Shown here: piece after piece, positions 1-10,945 of the stretch
Layout: each line of letters starts with the position of its first letter
How positions within the stretch are numbered: position 1 is the first letter of the stretch
NCBI GenBank assembly: GCA_027922465.2
Contig: BQMF02000002.1
Span: 2,790,001 to 2,854,000 of the forward strand
DNA length: 64,000 bases
Reading direction: 5' to 3'
Origin: Turritopsis dohrnii
Taxonomy: Eukaryota; Cnidaria; Hydrozoa; Anthoathecata; Oceaniidae
Program-made: the position numbers and the translations under genes
Notes under the pieces: model-generated
What the model saw: only the letters and a program-made list of their open reading frames with translations
Databases searched by the model: none
What the model was told of the DNA's origin: nothing

Positions 1-121
1 TAAGCAGAGGAGAGAGAGTGATTCACACTGTTATAGTCGCTGGGCATGACTCGGTCGGGGATTGAACCCACGACCTCCCGAACAGGAAGCGAGCACTCTA
101 CCGCAAGGCTACCAGCCGGTG
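1..121 (-). repeat. tRNA-derived SINE (partial at window edge)
   Basis: Read on the minus strand, the stretch starting near 121 has a tRNA-like head. A box A-like TAGCCTTGCGGTAGAGTGC is followed by a box B-like GGGTTCAATCCCC (about 58-70). The flanks do not fold into an acceptor stem, so this is a Pol III-type SINE head rather than a tRNA gene. Its tail runs off the window start. Confidence 0.5.
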
Positions 122-867
122 AGTCTTCACAGCTTACGCTGTCCTCCTCCTGCGCCGCCCCATTTGACGACGACATGTCGCAAAACAAAAGAGAAATGAA
201 GTTCGAATTTTGAAGTTCGAGTAGGGAGTCGTATGTCGACATTGGGATGGTGTTCGAAGCAAGTGGTTTACCACAACTGCACGAATGCATAGCAAACATG
301 CACAACAACCTCTATAGTGAGTATTGAAGCCTGCATGTACATGATGTACTGCTCGTGGTACTGCTGTACCAGCCAAAATACTTCGTTTCATCCGGAGAGT
401 GTGCGCCCAATCAATGTGCAGACAGAAGTAAAGTAACCAAAAATATCCATCTAAAATCTAAGAGATTTGCCAAACTAAAAGCTTTCGCACAGGAAGAGGG
501 CCCTCTCTCTTTTTGTGTGATTACTTACGTTGTTTCTCCGTGTCTCCCACACCTTCAGGATGTTATAACGCCCTCATATTGGGTGTTCTGTCATTTATTA
601 CAACACGTGATCAATCTGGCTGTAATGGCAGTTATGCGGCAAGAATTTGCAATCTCCACTGAATCTTCAAATGATGTGGAGACGTTTCAATGTACATTTT
701 TAAATATATTCTGTTCACTCCATGGATTAGATTATCTATGTGAAAGGTAACGAAAGCGAGGTTGAAATAAGTTTTTTTTTGCCCGATCGATATGTGTACA
801 TGTTCTTTGTGTATATACATGTTGTACTTAACGTTTCACGCCTGCAGCTGCATCATCGCAGGTCCAT
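122..867. other. gene-free stretch
   Basis: Open frames of 85-131 codons occur here, but none has recognisable protein character or a convincing splice context. I see no gene. Confidence 0.4.
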
Positions 868-931
868 CATCGCAGGCAACCTTCAGCAAACTCTAACTCT
901 TACCTAAGTTTGCTGAAGATTGTCTGCGATG
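868..931. repeat. hairpin: 25-bp arms, 14-nt loop
   Basis: Arms at 868-892 and 907-931 are inverted copies with two mismatches, separated by 14 nt. The size and near-perfect pairing resemble a pre-miRNA-like foldback or a tiny palindromic insertion. No flanking target-site duplication is evident. Confidence 0.6.
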
Positions 932-1203
932 TATGCATGAAATTTTAAGTACAAACATAATAACTGTTGCTTTTTCTTATACAAATATATAAAATTAACT
1001 TTCTAAAAGTATTTCTGAATTCATTTCCGTTCCTGGACTAATTTCTGAACATAAATTTTTGACAAGTCAAAGCCTTATACCAATATGTCATTTACGGAGG
1101 TGGGCATCAATATTTTTTATCCATAAATATAATATGACTACCATCATAGACTGAGGTGATATTATACATCATCTGAGAGGACAAACTTGTTTTGCCTTAT
1201 CAT

Positions 1204-1290
1204 GGCTCATCAGCTGGGCTAGTAGTGTTGGGTTTGAACCTGGAACCAAGGTTGATGTTGTTATACCCATTACACCAGCTGGACCATAGT
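1204..1290 (-). repeat. tRNA-derived SINE head
   Basis: The minus strand reads AGCTGGTGTAATGGGTATAA (box A-like), then GGTTCCAGGTTCAAACCC (box B-like). The same box A to box B layout, with GGTTCCAGGTT, recurs on the plus strand at 63818 onward, so the two probably belong to one SINE family. Confidence 0.5.
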
Positions 1291-1598
1291 TTGATTGACA
1301 CAGAGCTCACAAAGTTGCACATGAGGGAGCAGTCAATTTAAAAGAAATTATTTTAAAAGAAGTCTTTGTAATTTAGAAAAATAAATTATAACTGCATTTG
1401 GTAATTTTCAAGCATTGAACTAAGTTTACTTTTCTCTAATTTAGAAGCGTGTGTTATAATTTGGTTGACAGTACCGGATGTGTTGTGTTTTTAATTTACA
1501 GACAGTTTGAATATATTTAGGAAGGCTATCCAGAATTAGGCACATTGACGGTAGTAAAAGTCCACCAACATCACATTGTTATACTTACTTGGATTCTT

Positions 1599-1967
1599 GG
1601 GGGTGTTTATATGGAAGCGAGCTGGCCCGGTTAAACGGGCTGGCTCACTTAGCCGAGATCTCACTTACATTTAAGAAATATATGTTTTTATTCGAATGTG
1701 TTTATATGAAAACCGAGCCAGCCCGCCTAAGCGAGATCTCAGTTTAATTTGCCGAGATCTCGCTTCAGTGGGATGAAAATTTTCCATATAAACATCCACA
1801 ACCGGGCTAGCCCGGCTGAGCGGGCTAATTTCATAGCATGCGCATACTATTTGATAAACAAAAAAATAGTGAGCCAGCCCGCTTCCATATAAGGCGAGAT
1901 GAAATTGTCTCGGCTAAGTGAGCCAGCCCAGCTAACCGGGCCAGCTCACCTCCATATAAACACCCCC
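1599..1967. mobile_element. MITE with GGGGGTGTTTATATGG termini
   Basis: The element begins GGGGGTGTTTATATGGA and ends with the inverse of the same sequence. The inverted termini extend about 33 bp into a GAGCTGGCCCGGTTA block. The interior is a patchwork of short palindromic blocks (GAGATCTCG, GCCAGCCCG) and is unusually GC-rich for this window. There is no coding capacity. The flanks are CTT-rich on both sides, so the target-site duplication is ambiguous. A related truncated copy lies near 25653-25900. Confidence 0.75.
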
Positions 1968-2512
1968 TTGGTGTCTGTTAAAATCAAGTTAGGTCTATCA
2001 AAAATCAAAGAAAGTTATGACAATGATATTATTGGCATTTCAATTTCCATATTTTTCAATTATAACAGGATATGCCTTAGAAAAAGGAAAATCCATAAGA
2101 AGTTAACCAAGTCTTTTTGGCACGTGTGTTATTCTTGTTACCTGAGTAAAGGAATATTTTATAACTGTTCATGTTCTTTGTTTATCATTAGTTTTGATGT
2201 AGCTCTAGGGAATGTATATATTGTAAATTGTATACAAGTAAAAAGTATACAAGAATACATGTTTTTTTTGTTTTTTTTTGCAAACATATTAAATTTTCAG
2301 ATGAGGCTCGGTTATGCTTAAGCTATCACAAAATAAATGCTGGATTTATGCTTATGGTATGCTTATTACAATAAAATCCAGTATTCTCGAAAATAATAAA
2401 AACAAGATGCCCTTTTACAGGCATAAGGATTTCTGCAAAATCAGCTATATAAAGCATGAAAAATGAAATATTTTATGATATGATTGAAATTCAAAAAAAA
2501 AAAGAAAGATCT

Positions 2513-2580
2513 AGGTGGGCTTGAACCACCGACCTTTCGGCTATCAGCTGACTGCGCTAACCAACTGTGCCACAGAAGCC
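2513..2580 (-). repeat. tRNA-like sequence, probably SINE-derived
   Basis: The minus strand has a tRNA-like D region (GGCACAGTTGGTTAGCGC) and a perfect T arm (GGTGG TTCAAGC CCACC). The 5' GGCTTCT does not pair with the 3' TAGATC, and the anticodon stem does not pair well. A functional tRNA is therefore unlikely, and a tRNA-derived repeat or tRNA pseudogene fits better. Confidence 0.5.
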
Positions 2581-2973
2581 ACAAACAATGTGGGTAATGA
2601 TATATATATTTTTGACTCTTCTGTTTACAAAACGTTGAGAACTTTTTTTAGTTAGAAAAGAATGATCACAGTTCAAGATAATTTTAATTTTCTTCTTTAA
2701 ATTTTCTTCTTTCATCTTAAAGTATGTATACTTTCCTTAAAGGGGAATTGAGGTTTAGAAAAAAATTTTTTGAAAATTTCACTAAACATTCAAGAATAGC
2801 GTTTATATTCATAAGAAAAAAGAATTTTCAAAAAATCTTTATTATTTCACAAAATATAAGCATTTAAAAATTTTTATTTTTGAGTTCAAAGTCCGTTTTC
2901 TGACGTCATTGGTGTCATATCAATATACGAGCGCACGTGTTAGTTACTATAATATATCCTCATCGCTGGCAAC

Positions 2974-3117
2974 ATGCCTACGTGTCTTGCTTTTGGATGT
3001 TCAAATAACAGTGGAAAAGTCAAAAATAAGAGTTACTTCCGGTTTCCTGATCCAAAGAAATGCAGATCACAATGTATTCGTTGGTTACATAATATGGGGA
3101 ATGCAAAATTTTCTTAA
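2974..3117 (+). pseudogene. truncated THAP-domain ORF inside transposon
   Basis: The 47-codon ORF starts MPTCLAFGCSNNSG. This is the start of a THAP zinc finger, with the C-x4-C half of the C2CH site, an FRFP segment and a later tryptophan. The distal Cys-His pair is missing because the frame stops at 3117. THAP domains bind DNA and are found in P-element and Kolobok transposases. The ORF begins about 55 bp downstream of the CRE-like subterminal repeat, which suggests the repeat is its promoter. It is probably not functional as it stands. Confidence 0.65.
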
Positions 3118-3247
3118 GTTCTTCCTCTGTATATTTTGGCTCACACTCATAGCATCCACCAACATCACTATAACTTCCGTTAGAATCATCAGAAGCAGAA
3201 GAAATATTAGAAAGATCAGAAGAATGTGATGAAACGCTTTCCGACAT
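3020..3247 (-). pseudogene. acidic Ser-rich ORF inside transposon, convergent to THAP
   Basis: The 75-codon minus-strand ORF begins MSESVSSHSSDLSNISSASD and continues through an acidic segment to a short helix-like EEELKKIL. It starts about 40 bp inside the right-hand CRE-like repeat (3288-3305). Only the first half, upstream of the overlap with the THAP ORF, looks like coding sequence. The rest reads through the antisense of the THAP ORF. I do not recognise the protein. By position it could be the start of the element's second gene. Confidence 0.4.
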
Positions 3248-3450
3248 GTTCTTGCTTCGCGTCGCTTTAACTAAACTGTAAACACCTATGACACCAATGA
3301 CGTCATAGCAGTAAAATCTTTAAAATGCTCTTATTCGCTAATTAAGCAAAAATTATTCACAAAATATATATTTTTGTGATCTTCTCATCACACACAATAT
3401 TTTAGGCGAAAAAAAACAATATCAAAAATTTGACCTCAATTCCCCTTTAA

Positions 3451-3640
3451 CATCTTATATATAATAGCGAGTGTGTGTCACACTTTTATTTTAGAGAGTG
3501 ATAAATTTTGTTGAATTTTAAGGTCAAAATCTTCTTAATCGTGGTCATATTTTTCGTTAGGCCATGCGTTTTTTTACGATTATTATATAGTAGCAAGTGC
3601 CGTGACGTCAGTTTTTTAATCTATCACGGGGAATCATTGC
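3451..3640 (+). repeat. dispersed repeat B, copy 1
   Basis: The stretch with AGCGAGTGTGTGTCACACTT and the following ~170 bp recurs in inverse orientation at 33493-33664, inside the first intron of ACTR2. Identity is clearly high by eye but indels are present. No protein is encoded. The repeat abuts the TTAA element and repeat C. Confidence 0.65.
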
Positions 3641-3714
3641 ATTGCATCCCTAATCGAACGCGACGTTTTTGGGGAAATATATCGAGAACCAATAGGGAAA
3701 ACTGACGTTTTTTA

Positions 3715-3905
3715 GGGTCCGCGATACGGGTGATGGGGTGACACAAAATTGGGGCCTAAATTATTTTTGGTATTGCGGCTATGACGTCATCAAAATCTTT
3801 AACCGACGATATCTCTGTAACGGTTGGTCGTAGCAAAACGATCCCATACACTTTTTTGATCAGTTTTTCGAGCTCTACAACATAGATACACTTTTGAGCT
3901 GCGAT
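3715..3905 (-). repeat. dispersed repeat C, copy 1
   Basis: The minus strand reads GTTGTAGAGCTCGAAAAACT, then GTATGGGATCGTTTT and TTTTGATGACGTCATAG, followed by a GGGGCCTAAATT-like end. The same order of blocks occurs twice in tandem on the plus strand at 50635-50974. It is a short interspersed family of unknown class. One minus frame stays open for 61 codons across it, but I do not recognise a protein. Confidence 0.65.
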
Positions 3906-4416
3906 TCTATGATTTATTTTTTCGTCACGGGGTATGTACACGGGAATGGTGGATTTGACCTATTGTTTTCGAAGTTAAGTTTGGTAAAAGTTTTTACCCG
4001 GGTTACTAGTCCATTTAATATTGGTCAAAGAGACTTTTGTAAATCTTTTGCTGACATGCAATGCACATTGCTTTGGTTTCATGTAAATGCATGCACGAAA
4101 TTTAAAAAAACCTCTAGGTTTGGACAGCAGAAAAAAAAAAGAAAAACAAAGCTGGTTTTAAAGTATTTCTTGCTTTCACAGAAATCCAATTAGCATAAAC
4201 GTGCTATATTACTCTTATGGGCCAATTACAAGCATAATATACCTTTCTTCTTTTTTTTATTATGGTATTTCACTTATTTTGGTATTTTTGGCACAAATTT
4301 GCTTGGATAAATTTTCTGAAAATTGACCACCTGGGTCAGCATGTATGGTGATGTTGCAGAAAACAAAGAATATATTTCACTTCAAGTTTTATTTTTAGTG
4401 TTTAAAACATTTTGAG

Positions 4417-5792
4417 ATGACTGGTTATGGTAAGGTTGCTACGATTGCCAGTTTGGCAGGTATCAGTTTCATTGGTTACTGCATTTATTTCGATCACAAG
4501 AGAAGAAGTGATCCTGATTTTAAAAAGAAATTGAAACAGCGTAAGTCATTATTTCCATGTTTTTTGTTCATTCCATATTCTACATGATTTCCTTTTCCTA
4601 TTCTATTCATTTTCTATACAGATTGTATCTAATTAAAACAATTATACAGGTTCATGTTCTTTTTATATGTTCTGTCTCATTGTAGGACGTGAGAAAGCAA
4701 AGAAAGAAGCTTCAAAGCAGGTGTCATCATCAGTAAGTCCAGTAACCTTGCATGAGTTTCAATAAAATCAGGATTGCCATTGGGGTTATTTTGCCATGCA
4801 CCCATTCTGAAAATGGGTTGAGGGGACAAAAGTCAACTCACAATTGATGATTGATATTGACATCCTTTTCATACTCTCCAGGCCCGTACCAATATCTCTT
4901 TTCATCCAAACCTTACATGTTCTATTTGTTAACAGAATTTGCCTGACATGAAAGATCAAGCTGCTGTACAGAAATTCTTTCTGGATGAAGTGTCGCAGGG
5001 GGAAATGTATTTGGGAAAAAATGATTATGAGAATTGTGTAAAACACTTAACCAATGCGATTACAGTTTGCGGTCAACCACAGCAGTTATTGCAAGTTTTC
5101 AAACAAACTTTACCACCAGATGTATTTCAAATGTTGATACAGAATATTGCGTTACTTGGATCAGCTCAAATGCAACAGATGGTAAGATCATTACAGCAAC
5201 TTCACTGAAACTTGTTTCAACTTCAAGCAACTGTTATTAAGGCCTCATCACAAAGAGTTATTGCAAATGGTTACTAATAACAACCTGCTTCTGTTGATGT
5301 TCTACACAACTCTTTTCCTTTCTATAATGCTTATTGTTTGTTTGCTTCCATAATTCTGTTATCTCCTTTAGTATATCCTAAAACTACCCACAATACAATG
5401 CAAAGTAGAACCGGTTGCTTTTAATCAAGCACCGTTCTCAAATAGCTGTGAAGCTCTTATTCGTCTCTAGAAGGCATTTTAATAAATTTTTCCCATTGCA
5501 TGTATATAAATAATCAAGTCAATGGGAAGAAGGAGAAGTGGTGTTCTTTGTAGCAATTGTAAAAACCTTTAACCATTTCAACGCATGATTTTTAGACTAT
5601 CTTTTTGAAGGTTGTTCCTCATTTACATGGATTTGTCGAAAGATCCTGGAATTTTTTGTTTGTTTGTTTTTAAATGTATTTCTATCCTGGCAGTGTTTTA
5701 ATCCACAACTGAATGATCATGACCTTACAATTTTGGTTTAGCAAGCACAAAGTGCAGGTGCCGGTGATGCTGATGCTGATGGTCTTGATTAA
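4417..5792 (+). CDS. TOMM20: Mitochondrial import receptor subunit TOM20
   Basis: Four exons (4417-4540, 4686-4732, 4936-5181, 5742-5792) join in phase to about 155 residues, close to the ~145 of animal TOM20. The N-terminus carries a single membrane anchor (residues 7-25, ATIASLAGISFIGYCIYF) followed by a basic linker (DHKRRSDPDFKKKLKQRRE). The cytosolic receptor domain follows (EVSQGEMYLGKNDYENCVKH, LPPDVFQMLI). The tail is short and acidic (DADADGLD), as in vertebrate TOM20. All introns begin GT and end AG. The family anchors in the outer mitochondrial membrane and binds presequences of imported proteins within the TOM complex. An AATAAA at 5978-5983 fits the 3' end. Start chosen at the first ATG before the anchor. 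Confidence 0.93.
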
Positions 5793-5977
5793 CCAAACTT
5801 CCGTCAGCGTAACATGATAATGATACGACAGTGATCGTCTTTGACTCGTAACATTCTCGATAGAAGATGAAGGACATGTACATTTTTGAACAATCGAGAA
5901 GATCAAGAAGAATATGTATATTTCCAAATTTTCTCAGTTGTCTGTTTGCCATGTTATTTTTACGCAGAAATATAAAA

Positions 5978-5983
5978 ATAAAA
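5978..5983 (+). terminator. polyadenylation signal for TOMM20
   Basis: AATAAA lies about 185 bp after the TOMM20 stop codon and before the next gene. Confidence 0.5.
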
Positions 5984-6333
5984 ATTGTACACTTTATTAG
6001 CAGCGCGTTTTCTCGTAACACTGACGAAAGTTCCTTCATAGTCACGTGTGTACCATTATCGTTATTGATTGGTTCCTTTGACAGCTCTGTTTTTCTTTAT
6101 GTTTATGTTGCGTGGGATAAACATTTGGGTGTAGGCTATTAGAACATGAGTAAGTTTAGCAGACTCTCTAAGTATCTGCTCGATTACTTAACGGGGAGAA
6201 AGTTTCGCGAAGTTTGAGAATCGTTAAATTTCAGGTGCTAACTTACGAGCTTTTTCAACAACTTCGCGTGGGATTAATTCCATTTTTTTATTAGGCCAAA
6301 AGCGAAAACAATCAAAAGTTTTTCCTTGTGCAG

Positions 6334-8477
6334 ATGGATGTTGCTGATAAAAAATGTTCTACTGCAGATGTGGACGCACATGATCTTGATCGATATCTTC
6401 TCACCTTCAAAAATCTTCGCAAGGTCGTGAAACCAGCGATGCATGATGGCTTGATTGGGTTAACCAATATCCTAACCGTTTTGGAACACAATATGACGGC
6501 ATTATGTGATGACGATGGGGACGACGAGATCCCAAACATCTTGGAAAAGCACGAAACAGTTGATTTACTGATGGATGTAACCAAATGCACAGATATACAT
6601 GCAAGTCATCTGGCAGTCAAAGTACTGACAATCATCTTTACTCGTTACCCCAGACTGTTCGACAATCGTAAATTATTGTATGAAATTCGTGAACACTCCA
6701 GATTTGATGTTATTAACAAGTTGCTATGTGTTGTTCGTAAGAAGATGATGTTTAACCACTGTGACGGAGAGCAATTGATATCCAGTTCCCCTATGTACGA
6801 GAACTTGTTACGAGACAGCTTGACAATGTACTCGGCTTGGATTCGATCTGTTGTGAATGGCTCGCCTATGACGTCAATAAACGACATAGTCGATGTTTTG
6901 TACGGAGTGAAAATCCAGCTTAAAATTTGCTGGATAATAGGACAGTCGAAGGCACTTAAAGAATTGTTCGTCGCTGCCTATTCTTCACTGGTGATTGCTT
7001 TAAAAAGCATTCTATTATGGCTTCTGCGTAACGCCGATTCGAATGTTGTGTTTGATCTAAACGCAGTAAACCAGACTGTGTGGTTAAGAATTTCTAAATG
7101 TTTATTAGTGATTAGCAAGATTGCAACCGATAACCAAAACTGGGTTTCGGAACTTTGTCAAAACACTTGTGCAGTAATTTTGAAAGCGTTTTTGACACCT
7201 GAAATAATGTGCTCGTTGTCTGTCCATAAATCATGTTTTGGTGGCATGGCAACGGATTTCCGCTATTCTGCTGGTGTGTGTTTGAACGATTGTTCGTTTC
7301 GAAGAATCGTGCTATTTCAACTGTCCATTGTGTATACACAATATTGCCGGTCTAGAAACGAAGGTGAGTATATTTATTTATTTATTTTTAAGTTCTCGAC
7401 GATTTCAGTGTGGTCTTTAAACTTGAGTGCTGTCAATTAAGATAGTTCGTTATTACTCCTTATAAGTCAGAATAAAGCAGATTTATTAGAAACAATGTAT
7501 ATTTTCAAAAATACAGTTTTGTTAGCAAGTCCGAAACCTAACAAAAGCATCTATCCTCATTTTGTTATTGTTTGAATAATATTGAGACTTTATTACTTAG
7601 CAATTATCCTCAGTATTTAAAGTGTATAGAAAATAGCTAGAACCAATTTTGACATTAGAAACGAGGTGCTATAAACGGAAATAATCCTACCAGTTCATTT
7701 TCTTTGACAGAGGATCTGCAGTTCTGGTTAAATAATATCTTTTCGTTGTTGCATAAATTCCCTGAAGTCGACAAAACTGAAAATGTTTCAAAGTTGTTGA
7801 TGAATGTCTTCTTTGAGCAAGACGATGAGTTAGCGGCAATGTTGTCGGTCTTACTGCAAGTCTACGTCGAAATCAGGTAGGACGTTTCTTGCAGTCAGTT
7901 TAAGCTGATGGTCTTTAGCATTTGCACGGAAGATACTGAAAGCCTAGTAAATAAACCTTCTGTCATTTTTAGCAAAGAGCAGGAAACAACAACGTATACA
8001 AAAAACAGTCGACGTCTAATCAACCCGTTTCTTATTGTTCACGAACTTTTGCGAGAATTGTCGTTTGACGAAAATGTTCTTCTTGACTGGCTACTTTCAA
8101 GTGAATCGAAATTCTTCGAGTATTTGCGACGTTTTTTGCAATTTTTTTTGGAAAGTTTCGATGATTTCGTTGAAACATTTCCATATACTGTGAATGAGAG
8201 GAGGGATTCTCAACTAGCACCTGCTTTTCATATGCTGAACTTAACAGCAGGCATGGACAGCAAGCCAACTGCGATGACGCCAGTGTTAGTCGAATACAGC
8301 TCATCCGAAGACGAGCAAGTGACAAGGCATTTCTCCGAGTCTGCTGAAAACATCATGTCGTGCTTGATACGGCTTTACTTGAAGCTGGAACGAATGGTCG
8401 AACAGAATTTGTTGGATGACAAAATTCGTGTAATAGTTACACAGCTCGAACAGCTTCAGATTTTGTATGAAACCTAG
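6334..8477 (+). CDS. LINS1: Protein Lines homolog
   Basis: Three exons (6334-7363, 7711-7876, 7973-8477) join in phase to about 566 residues. The protein is alpha-helical and leucine-rich throughout, without catalytic motifs. The C-terminal third contains NPFLIVHELLRELSFDENV, then LLDWLLSSESKFFEYLRRFL. This matches the Lines C-terminal pattern in which an LLDFLIS-type block is followed by FLEYxxRYL. The middle exon has FFEQDDELAAMLSVLLQVY, also typical. Drosophila Lines modulates Wnt-dependent patterning, and human LINS1 is linked to cognitive development. Biochemical activity is unknown. A polypyrimidine-AG (TTTTTCCTTGTGCAG) stands directly before the ATG at 6334, so an upstream non-coding exon ending near 6147 (ATGA/GTAAGT) is possible. 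Identification is from remembered family pattern. Confidence 0.7.
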
Positions 8478-8604
8478 CCTGGTAAATGCCATACACGTTT
8501 TTTTTTTATAAGCATTGTGTTTTTGTGGGTGAGCCTCGATATACTTAGCTAAGTCTCATAATTGAGCCTCAAATATTTTGTGTTAAAAACATACTCAAAA
8601 ATCA

Positions 8605-8610
8605 AATAAA
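8605..8610 (+). terminator. polyadenylation signal for LINS1
   Basis: AATAAA lies about 130 bp downstream of the LINS1 stop codon and just before the flanking MITE at 8622. Confidence 0.5.
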
Positions 8611-8621
8611 CCGTCATATTA

Positions 8622-9604
8622 GGGTAACTTTAAACGCCTACTTTCTGCCTTGTCTAACTTAATTCTATTTAAAGTAGACAGAAGTTCGGCATTGATGATG
8701 AGTTCACACTAAATGTCAAATTTAATTAGTTTGACAAGTCTTGTTTAATTTAATGCGGCTTCATGATGGATGAAGAGTCCAGAAAAAGATGCAGTAAAAT
8801 ACTTGTTCTGCGTTACCTTCAATGTAAAAGAAAAAATCACCGATTAAGGCAAAATATACTACTACTGCCATTTTTAACATTTTTGGTATTAGTCAACAAA
8901 AGTTTTTTCTTGAACTTCTCGTTATCTAGAATAATGTCCACAAGGTCGGTAACCACTGCTTCTGCCCATAAACACTTTCTTCCTCTTTTTGCCATTTTTT
9001 TAGAACTTTGTTTAAATTGAAAAAGACTAACATCATCATCATCATCGCTACTATCTTCAAAGTCTTCGTTGAAGTTTTGTTTCTCCTGAAGAAAAGGTTT
9101 AATATTCGCTACTTATATATATTACTTTTTCTTAAAAAAAATGTACTTTATTCTACAAAGTTTTTTTAACATCCTTACATGAATTTCAGGAGCAGGTACA
9201 TCATTTTCTTCTAACATGTCCGTATCACTTCGAAACTCTTTGAAAAAGGATCTTTCTTATATCGTAACTTTCTAATCATAACGATTATCGGCAAACAACA
9301 ATAGGAAAAGCATGTTTCCATGACAATATTCCGAAAAATTTATAATTCGGCATTATTTGGTTTTCCCTTTTACATGAAAACACTTATACTTTGAATTAGA
9401 CAAGGCATAAAACAGGCATTTAAAGTACAGGTGGATTTAAGTCGAATTTGTGAATTAAATTAGACATAGTTTCTTGATCTTAATTCAAGTTGCAGCAAGT
9501 AATTTTTGAGTGGAAATAAACAGTTGTTTTTTGCCTTCTCTAATTCAAAATTTTAAACATTTATTAAATTAGACAAGGCAGAAAGTAGGCGTTTAAAGTT
9601 ACCC
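8622..9604. mobile_element. MITE with ~40-bp terminal inverted repeats, Harbinger-like
   Basis: The left end GGGTAACTTTAAACGCCTAC and the right end are inverted copies over roughly 40 bp, running on through TTTCTGCCTTGTCTAA. Both ends are bordered by TTA, the 3-bp target duplication typical of PIF/Harbinger elements. A degenerate extra copy of the terminal block (TTAGACAAGGCATAAAACAG) sits at about 9399-9425. The interior has no transposase. The ORF at 8763-9020 has no recognisable domain. Confidence 0.8.
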
Positions 9605-10945
9605 TTAATTGATAATTCATCATGAAGTGATATATTCACCTGTATATACAGAAAGAGTCAGGTGTTAAAAAGTACGGAAAGAAAAAATCACAGAACTTAA
9701 AAAAATCTTAAAGATCTAATATACTACAGTTGACTATTGCTCTTCTCTTGGTCCATACCCAGCATCCTCTTTGTTATGAAAAATGAGGCTCACTATATGC
9801 TTAGCATATGCTCAATTTTTGGGCAATTCTGAGCGTTCATATGCTTATAGGCTTTATGCTTATAAAAAAAACCTGTATGTTTGAAAATACCAGCAAAGCA
9901 AGGTTCCAGTGCATGGTTATGTTGGTGATGAGACCGTTTGTATTAAGAGCATCAAGAATATATAGAACACTTTAGATACCTATGCAATATATATTCAATA
10001 TTTATTCTGTAGAGAAAGTCATGGAATAAAAATGTTAATAAAAGAAACGATTAAATTTATCTTCACAAAACAAGAACACTTTCGTGATAAATATTATTTA
10101 CAAAAATTAATGGGAGGCACCTTGCGGTAAATATGGAAAAGTAAACAGATTCTTTTTACCAAGGCAAAACATACCGTACGGGACTAAAATAGACTAAGTC
10201 AACATTTCCCGGGAAATCAGGACTTGGAAATCCTTATTTCCCTGGCTCATACTTTAGCGTTACACCGGTGCGAGTTCATGTCTTGTTTGTTTGTTTGTTT
10301 GTTTGTATATTTATTTAAAGTCGGTGTCAGTAGTGACCTTATTAGGCATGCGTGATATTCAGAAGGTTTTATGTCGATATGAGTTTCATACCCATGCCAG
10401 AGCCAGGTATGACATTTATACCGGTATGTCGCGCGAACACCTTCAAATACAAGGAGAAATAGCTGATGAAAAGCCTAAAAAAGATTTCATAATCCATAAT
10501 CCAAATAAAGTCAGGTGTTATGAGAACGTACTCTTTAAGTTCCGAATAATAGGGGTGATTGCACTGATAGCAGTGAGTAACATGTAGAGGTTTTAAATTG
10601 ATGTTCCACTCCATTACGTTATCTTTTGCAGATATGATACCGGCTGCGATGGGTGGGAAATATTTATGAGAATTTTTAAAGTAACAAGCGCTGACTATTC
10701 GGAACTTAATTGTAGTTACATGCACCTGCATTGAGTATGTGGAATATTTATCATCGAAGAAGGGAAAGAATAAATTTCTAAGATTTATTTGGCAGATCGA
10801 TCACGCACGTCCCTTGATGGCTTGATGATAAATGAAACAGCTACAGTGAATCGAATAAACAGAAAAACTAGCATTGGCGAAATGAAGGTCATCGAATACT
10901 TTTGAGAGCGGATGAATATGTGGTAGGTGTTACATCGCTGGCTGT
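9605..10945. other. gene-free stretch
   Basis: There are low-complexity AT tracts, a GTTT microsatellite near 10284-10305 and fragments with GAGGCTCACTATATGCTTAGC that echo sequence near 8530 and 2300. The longest frame (10369-10731, minus) has no protein-like features. I see no gene. Confidence 0.4.

Larger units (their letters stand above)
2741..3446. mobile_element. TTAA-flanked, Kolobok-like element carrying THAP remnant
   Basis: The 14-bp termini AGGGGAATTGAGGT are perfectly inverted. Each end is bordered by TTAA (2737-2740 and 3447-3450), the target-site duplication expected for Kolobok (also known for piggyBac). Inside is an 18-bp perfect subterminal inverted repeat, TGACGTCATTGGTGTCAT at 2901-2918 and its inverse at 3288-3305, which holds the palindrome TGACGTCA. 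A plus-strand THAP-type N-terminus begins at 2974 and a minus-strand acidic, serine-rich ORF begins at 3247. The two ORFs run into each other, as if the middle of a larger two-gene element had been deleted. Assignment to Kolobok rests on TTAA plus THAP and is inference. Confidence 0.75.

Noticed and set aside
355..750. 131-codon plus-strand ORF
   Set aside because: Composition is that of translated non-coding DNA, with no motif, no splice signals of note and no upstream context.
2513..2580. Functional tRNA gene
   Set aside because: The T arm is perfect, but the acceptor and anticodon stems do not pair, so I call it tRNA-derived.
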